A stretch of 64,000 nt of DNA from Streptomyces aureus. GTDB lineage: Bacteria; Actinomycetota; Actinomycetes; Streptomycetales; Streptomycetaceae. Within the stretch, counting starts at the first letter, position 1, and each line of letters begins with the position of its first letter. Location: contig NZ_JNZD01000001.1 in NCBI RefSeq assembly GCF_000725495.1, positions 434,001 through 498,000 on the forward strand, written 5' to 3'. The notes beneath the pieces are model-generated. The model was not told the DNA's origin, made no database searches, and was given only the letters and a program-made list of their open reading frames with translations. Positions 61,006-64,000 of this stretch are shown here, in pieces. The translations under genes were made by a program, and so were the position numbers.

Positions 61006-63009
61006 ATGTCTGTTTCCAGTACTGATCACGTCGTCGTGCCCGAGAACAACGAGAACGACGACGTGGTCGAGGCCACGATCGAGGCGATCGAGACCACCGA
61101 GTCCGCCGTTCCCGAGATCACCTTCGCCGACCTCGGTCTCCCCGAGGGCGTCGTCCGCAAGCTCGCGCAGAACGGCGTGACCACCCCCTTCCCGATCCAG
61201 GCCGCGACCATCCCGGACGCCCTGGCCGGCAAGGACATCCTCGGCCGCGGCCGCACCGGCTCCGGCAAGACCCTCTCCTTCGGTCTGCCGACCCTGGCGC
61301 AGCTCGCCGGCGGCCACACCGAGAAGAAGAAGCCGCGCGCCGTCATCCTGACGCCGACCCGTGAGCTGGCCATGCAGGTCGCCGACGCGCTGCAGCCCTA
61401 CGGCGACGTCCTCGGCCTGAAGATGAAGGTCGTCTGCGGCGGTACGTCGATGGGCAACCAGATCTACGCCCTGGAGCGCGGCGTCGACATCCTCGTCGCC
61501 ACCCCGGGCCGTCTGCGCGACATCATCAACCGCGGCGCCTGCTCGCTGGAGAACACCCAGATCGCCGTCCTCGACGAGGCCGACCAGATGTCGGACCTGG
61601 GCTTCCTGCCCGAGGTCACCGAGCTGCTCGACCAGGTCCCGGCCGGCGGCCAGCGCATGCTGTTCTCCGCCACCATGGAGAACGAGATCTCCACGCTGGT
61701 CAAGCGCTACCTGAGCAACCCGGTCACGCACGAGGTCGACAGCGCCCAGGGCAACGTCACCACGATGTCGCACCACATCCTCATCGTGAAGCCCAAGGAC
61801 AAGGCGCCGGTCACCGCCGCGATCGCCTCCCGCAAGGGCCGCACGATCATCTTCGTCCGCACCCAGCTGGGCGCCGACCGCATCGCCGAGCAGCTCCGCG
61901 ACGCCGGTGTGAAGGCCGACGCGCTGCACGGCGGCATGACGCAGGGCGCCCGTACGCGGACGCTGGCCGACTTCAAGGACGGCTACGTCAACGCGCTCGT
62001 CGCCACCGACGTCGCCGCCCGCGGCATCCACGTCGACGGCATCGACCTGGTCCTGAACGTGGACCCGGCCGGTGACCACAAGGACTACCTGCACCGCTCC
62101 GGCCGTACCGCCCGTGCGGGCCGCTCCGGCACTGTCGTGTCGCTGTCGCTCCCGCACCAGCGCCGCCAGATCTTCCGGCTGATGGAGGACGCGGGCGTCG
62201 ACGCCGCGCGTCACATCATCAACTCGGGCACGGCCTTCGAGCCCGAGGTCGCCGAGATCACCGGCGCCCGCTCGATGACCGAGGTCCAGGCCCAGTCGGC
62301 GGGCGACGCCGCCCACCAGGCCGAGCGCGAGGTCACCCAGCTCACCAAGGAGCTGGAGCGCGCGCAGCGCCGTGCCACCGAGCTGCGCGGTGAGGCCGAC
62401 CGTCTGGTCGCCCGTGCCGCGCGCGAGCGGGGCGAGGACCCGGAGGTGGCGGTCGCCGCCGCGGCCGAGGCCGCTGCCGAGCAGGCCGTCGTCGAGACGC
62501 CGGCCGTCGAGACCGTCGTCGAGGCCGACGAGCGTCCCGCGTACGAGCCGCGTCAGCGCCGCGACGAGCGGGGCAACTACGAGCGCCGTGACAACGACCG
62601 TGGCGGCCGTTCCTTCGAGCGCCGCGATGACCGCGGTGGCCGTTCGTTCGAGCGTCGTGACGACAACCGTGGCGGTGGCTTCCGTCGCGATGACAACCGT
62701 GGTGGCGGCTTCAACCGCGCGATGACCGCGGTGGCCGTTCGTTCGAGCGTCGTGACGACAACCGCGGTGGCGGCTTCAACCGCGACGACCGTGGCGGCCG
62801 TTCCTTCGAGCGCCGCGACGACCGTGGCGGCCACCGGGGCAGCGACCGTCCCTTCAACCGTGACCGTCAGGGCGACCGTCCCGCCGGCGGCGGCTTCCGC
62901 TCCGGCCACGACCGTCCCACCGGCCGTCGCGACGACCACCGCGCCACGGGTGCCGGTTCGTTCCGCCGCGACGAGAAGCCGCGCTGGAAGCGCAACGGCT
63001 GACACCTGA
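61006..63009 (+). CDS. DEAD-box RNA helicase with frameshifted RGG tail
   Basis: 667 residues as read. FADLGLPEGVVRKLAQNG and TPFPIQAATIPDAL (Q motif), GRTGSGKTLSFGLPT (I), ILTPTRELAMQVA (Ia), VLDEADQMSDLGFLPEV (II), MLFSATM (III), IIFVRTQLGAD (IV), VATDVAARGIHVDGIDLVLN (V) and HRSGRTARAGRSG (VI) are complete. A coiled-coil-like segment (AHQAEREVTQLTKELERAQR) and Ala/Val-rich linker lead to an RGG/RDD repeat tail. At 62716-62721 the tail reads CGCGCG where the repeat elsewhere has CGCG; the two extra bases shift the frame, so the last 96 or so codons give Ala/Thr/Val-rich sequence. The original frame would continue the basic repeats and stop at 63002. Confidence 0.92.
   Translation: MSVSSTDHVVVPENNENDDVVEATIEAIETTESAVPEITFADLGLPEGVVRKLAQNGVTTPFPIQAATIPDALAGKDILGRGRTGSGKTLSFGLPTLAQLAGGHTEKKKPRAVILTPTRELAMQVADALQPYGDVLGLKMKVVCGGTSMGNQIYALERGVDILVATPGRLRDIINRGACSLENTQIAVLDEADQMSDLGFLPEVTELLDQVPAGGQRMLFSATMENEISTLVKRYLSNPVTHEVDSAQGNVTTMSHHILIVKPKDKAPVTAAIASRKGRTIIFVRTQLGADRIAEQLRDAGVKADALHGGMTQGARTRTLADFKDGYVNALVATDVAARGIHVDGIDLVLNVDPAGDHKDYLHRSGRTARAGRSGTVVSLSLPHQRRQIFRLMEDAGVDAARHIINSGTAFEPEVAEITGARSMTEVQAQSAGDAAHQAEREVTQLTKELERAQRRATELRGEADRLVARAARERGEDPEVAVAAAAEAAAEQAVVETPAVETVVEADERPAYEPRQRRDERGNYERRDNDRGGRSFERRDDRGGRSFERRDDNRGGGFRRDDNRGGGFNRAMTAVAVRSSVVTTTAVAASTATTVAAVPSSAATTVAATGAATVPSTVTVRATVPPAAASAPATTVPPAVATTTAPRVPVRSAATRSRAGSATADT
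62716..62721 (+). other. Two-base frameshift (CG duplication) in the helicase RGG repeat
   Basis: The codons run ...GGC TTC AAC CGC GCG ATG ACC. The parallel repeat units give AACCGCGATGACC or AACCGCGACGACC. Removing one CG restores RDDRGGRSFERRDD-type sequence for about 94 codons ending EKPRWKRNG and a TGA at 63000-63002. It may be a sequencing or assembly error in repetitive DNA, a real mutation, or phase variation by a (CG)n slip. Confidence 0.85.
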
Positions 63010-63044
63010 CAGCCGAGTTCTGACGCCTGACGGCTCAGCGACCT

Positions 63045-63081
63045 GATGTGGCCCCCACCCGGACCGGGTGGGGGCCACATC
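63045..63081 (+). terminator. Terminator of the DEAD-box helicase gene
   Basis: A perfect 17-bp stem GATGTGGCCCCCACCCG/CGGGTGGGGGCCACATC with a 3-base loop, 42 bases after the frame-restored stop. No T-run. Confidence 0.8.
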
Positions 63082-63235
63082 GTCGTTCCCGGGGCCGGCG
63101 ATGGGAAAAGCCGTTGCTGTCGCCCAGTCAACTCCCTGTAATATTCGTCGACTTGTGCGAGGGATGTGACTGCTGGGGGCCGGGCTCAGGCCCGGGACGG
63201 CGAGGTCTCCCCGCACTGCTTCGGGAGGGGTTTCC

Positions 63236-64000
63236 TTGATTCGTCGTTCCTTCGTCCGCCCCGGACGTTCCTTCGTCCGCCCCGCGAGAGCCGGACGCGC
63301 CGCCGCCGTCGCCGCCGCGGCGTCCGCGATGCTCGCCGGCGGTGTGATCCCGCTGCTGCCCACGCCCGCCTCCGCGGTGGGCGCCGCCCAGGAGACGGTG
63401 GTTCCCGCCGCGTTGCGGAGCACCTCCACGTCGGCGACGCTCTTCAGCGCCTCCACCTACAAGGGGCACGACGGCGCCGGTGCCCAGGGTGTTTTCCACC
63501 GGCTGGAGGGACACTCCGGACTGGTCTGGACGCGCTACGCGGACGGGGTGTCCGTACCGGTGCCGCAGCCTGAGGGCGTCCTCGGTACGTGGGGTACGGG
63601 CAGTGACGTCCTCGCCTACCGCTACGAGGACCGTCGGGTCGACCTGTGGGACGCGGCCGACGGGACCACGCGCACCGTCCAGCCGCCTGCGGGCATGGGC
63701 CTGTTCACGGCATACGCCGATCTGGTGATCGGGTACCGCGTGGTCACCGCCGAGGACGGCAGGACCAGCAAGGAGATGCACCTGCTGTTCCCCGAGCGGG
63801 ACGGTACGACCCGTGATGTGCCGGTCACCGGGCTGCCCGCAGGGTGGCAGCTTCTCTCCCCGCTGGGAGGGGACTCCGAGGGGCTCCTCTTCAGCGCGTT
63901 TCAGGACGGTCAGTACCGGTCGGTCATGGTCGACCGGAGGACCGGGCAGGTGAGCGGCATGACCGCACCGCGCTCCAAGGTCTACCTCGAAGCTCAGGTC
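63236..64000 (+). CDS. Secreted protein, N-terminal part (runs off the window)
   Basis: An open frame from a TTG at 63236 to the right edge, 255 codons. GGGAGGGG ends five bases before the TTG, so translation is well supported. A long Arg-rich signal peptide (two RSFVRP units, then AAAVAAAASAMLAGGVIPLL, cleavage near ASA) precedes a secreted region with repeated Trp/Tyr-containing strands: GVFHRLEGHSGLVWTRYADG, VLGTWGTGSDVLAYRYED, LWDAADGTTRTVQPPAGMG. This looks like a beta-propeller or FG-GAP/VCBS-type extracellular protein, tentative because the C-terminus is missing. The signal peptide contains an exact 18-base DNA repeat (63245-63262 and 63266-63283). Confidence 0.7.
   Translation, partial: MIRRSFVRPGRSFVRPARAGRAAAVAAAASAMLAGGVIPLLPTPASAVGAAQETVVPAALRSTSTSATLFSASTYKGHDGAGAQGVFHRLEGHSGLVWTRYADGVSVPVPQPEGVLGTWGTGSDVLAYRYEDRRVDLWDAADGTTRTVQPPAGMGLFTAYADLVIGYRVVTAEDGRTSKEMHLLFPERDGTTRDVPVTGLPAGWQLLSPLGGDSEGLLFSAFQDGQYRSVMVDRRTGQVSGMTAPRSKVYLEAQV

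Noticed and set aside
60650..61025. Gly/Ser-rich continuation of the lipoprotein in another frame
   Set aside because: The frame continues with GDGSGSGGGSG-like codons after the stop, but low complexity makes this weak; no restoring indel is evident, so it is not called a frameshift.

Overview
This window is chromosomal core DNA of a Streptomyces (or very close streptomycete). The evidence is very high GC with GC-rich third codon positions, many GTG and TTG starts, no encoded CCA on most tRNAs, and a gene order matching the segment of the S. coelicolor chromosome that carries sigN/sigF, the dispersed purine genes, lsrL, vdh, bldC and hrpA. I see no prophage, IS element, CRISPR array or biosynthetic cluster.

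Layout. 0-10 kb: the start of a PPOX-type gene, a GAF-ANTAR protein, a minus-strand cluster (MarR regulator, DHA2 efflux pump with three beta-sandwich repeats, YceI protein with the same repeat), a mucin-like lipoprotein and the stress/sporulation sigma factors sigN and sigF. 10-17 kb: tRNA-Ser, tadA and its partner gene, upp, a LytR_C protein, a HerA-like ATPase and an HhH-GPD protein. 17-22 kb: an iron-box-preceded pair (cytoplasmic penicillin-acylase-like Ntn hydrolase plus siderophore-type acyltransferase), then a CopC-CopD fusion. 22-31 kb: tRNA-Ser, SRP RNA, dnaX, purD, a large membrane protein, a DMFase-like protein and purC. 31-36 kb: a four-gene ABC transporter/two-component operon lying between two identical tRNA-Gly genes, then tRNA-Gly(UCC) and lsrL. 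36-47 kb: purSQL, an MFS/TetR pair, a mycothiol-enzyme-like protein, a META lipoprotein, purF, purM and a DUF3073 gene. 47-56 kb: vdh, bldC, hrpA and a tRNA cluster (Glu, Asp, Phe). 56-64 kb: a metallophosphoesterase, a mini-zincin, a beta-lactamase-fold protein lacking the usual catalytic lysine, a lipoprotein, a DEAD-box helicase whose RGG tail is frameshifted, and a truncated secreted protein.

How they fit together. Seven enzymes or subunits of de novo purine synthesis (PurD, C, S, Q, L, F, M) occur in five transcription units, with upp providing uracil salvage. Only purS-purQ-purL are translationally coupled. Developmental control is represented by sigF, sigN, bldC and lsrL. Several genes have a -10-like hexamer 6-7 nt before the start codon, which suggests leaderless mRNAs.

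Most promising for novelty: the iron-box acylase/acyltransferase pair; the efflux pump and YceI protein sharing a repeat predicted to be cytoplasmic; the apparent loss of the zinc site in an M48-like membrane protein; and the frameshifted helicase tail. All functional statements are homology-by-eye from motifs; no database search was run.
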